A stretch of 30,629 nt of DNA, taken from NCBI RefSeq assembly GCF_900491745.1, contig NZ_UETR01000038.1, positions 1 through 30,629 on the forward strand, written 5' to 3'. Position 1 is the stretch's first letter. Each line of letters starts with the position of its first letter. Below the pieces are notes generated by a model, which made no database searches, was not told the DNA's origin, and saw only the letters and a list, made by a program, of their open reading frames with translations. The stretch comes from Amarolinea aalborgensis. Its GTDB lineage: Bacteria > Chloroflexota > Anaerolineae > SSC4 > Amarolineaceae. Positions 30,445 to 30,629 of the stretch are shown piece after piece. A program made the translations under genes and the position numbers.

Positions 30445-30629
30445 AGCCGAACGGCCCCCAGTTTGAACCGCACCCCAGCAGATTGGGTGCATTTCAATTT
30501 CGGGGCGTAGCCCCAGAGGGGCTTGCACCTCGTAGCCGGATGGCCTTTGGCCTCCGGCGGGGTTGGAGGCCACATAGCGTGCGCGCAACCAACGCCGCCC
30601 GACCGTGAACGGATCGGGCTACAAGGTGG
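30445..30629. other. Hairpin-rich non-coding end of the window
   Basis: I see no credible gene here. Four hairpins follow each other: 30470-30490 (GCACCC stem), 30502-30522 (GGGGC/GCCCC arms that can pair two ways), 30536-30557 (CCGGA-GGCC stem with TTT loop) and 30598-30618 (CCCGA-CC stem). The third resembles the GGCC hairpin at 10499-10518, suggesting another interspersed family. Confidence 0.55.

Overview
The window is GC-rich DNA that is almost fully coding and carries no rRNA, tRNA or CRISPR array. I infer a Chloroflexota-like (Anaerolineae-type) bacterium, with moderate confidence. The reasons are the mix of families (Uma2 nucleases, an effector-associated-domain protein, ArsA ATPase, a carbamoyltransferase/DUF5989 module, a GH15 lipoprotein) and the abundance of short palindromic tandem repeats that invade gene ends and even reading frames. 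No marker gene settles the taxonomy.

Layout. (1) 1-8904, minus strand: a surface-polysaccharide cluster with AsnB-type amidotransferase, two GT4 glycosyltransferases, a Wzx/PST flippase, a SAM methyltransferase, a WecB/WbpI-like 2-epimerase, a Uma2 protein and a left-handed beta-helix acyltransferase. Most junctions are ATGA overlaps or gaps of a few bases. (2) 8924-10533: a heptamer repeat array, an internally shortened AlbA/HATPase gene, a 253-bp MITE-like element and a cluster of hairpins. (3) 10534-15273, minus strand: a probable four-gene operon (ArsA ATPase, methyltransferase, Uma2, GT39-like membrane glycosyltransferase) behind a good sigma70-type promoter at 15360-15388. (4) 15499-22079: accessory-looking genes: a GNAT acetyltransferase, an HExxH metallopeptidase with a perfect 90-bp internal duplication, a convergent EAD-TM-TPR protein, a CBS-ACT protein and an OLD-family ATPase/TOPRIM protein. 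(5) 22273-26891, plus strand: a 76-aa NFQARV membrane protein, carbamoyltransferase, SGNH hydrolase and DUF5989 protein, followed by ybeY and a DgkA-type kinase. (6) 26961-30256, minus strand: a Zn alcohol dehydrogenase translationally coupled to a GH15 glucoamylase-like lipoprotein, with a strong promoter at 30315-30343. (7) 30344-30629: repeats and hairpins only.

Functionally, region 1 would build, decorate and flip a glycan. The 22.3-25.9 kb module looks like a modification unit that carbamoylates and trims or esterifies a surface glycan. Region 4 is the best place to look for conflict or defence functions, but its genes do not form one clear operon. The most distinctive cross-cutting signal is the set of repeat families found both between genes and inside coding sequence: the GT39 and GH15 proteins share a repeat-derived PDFR peptide, one GT4 gene carries a copy of an intergenic palindrome, and three stop codons lie inside repeat units.
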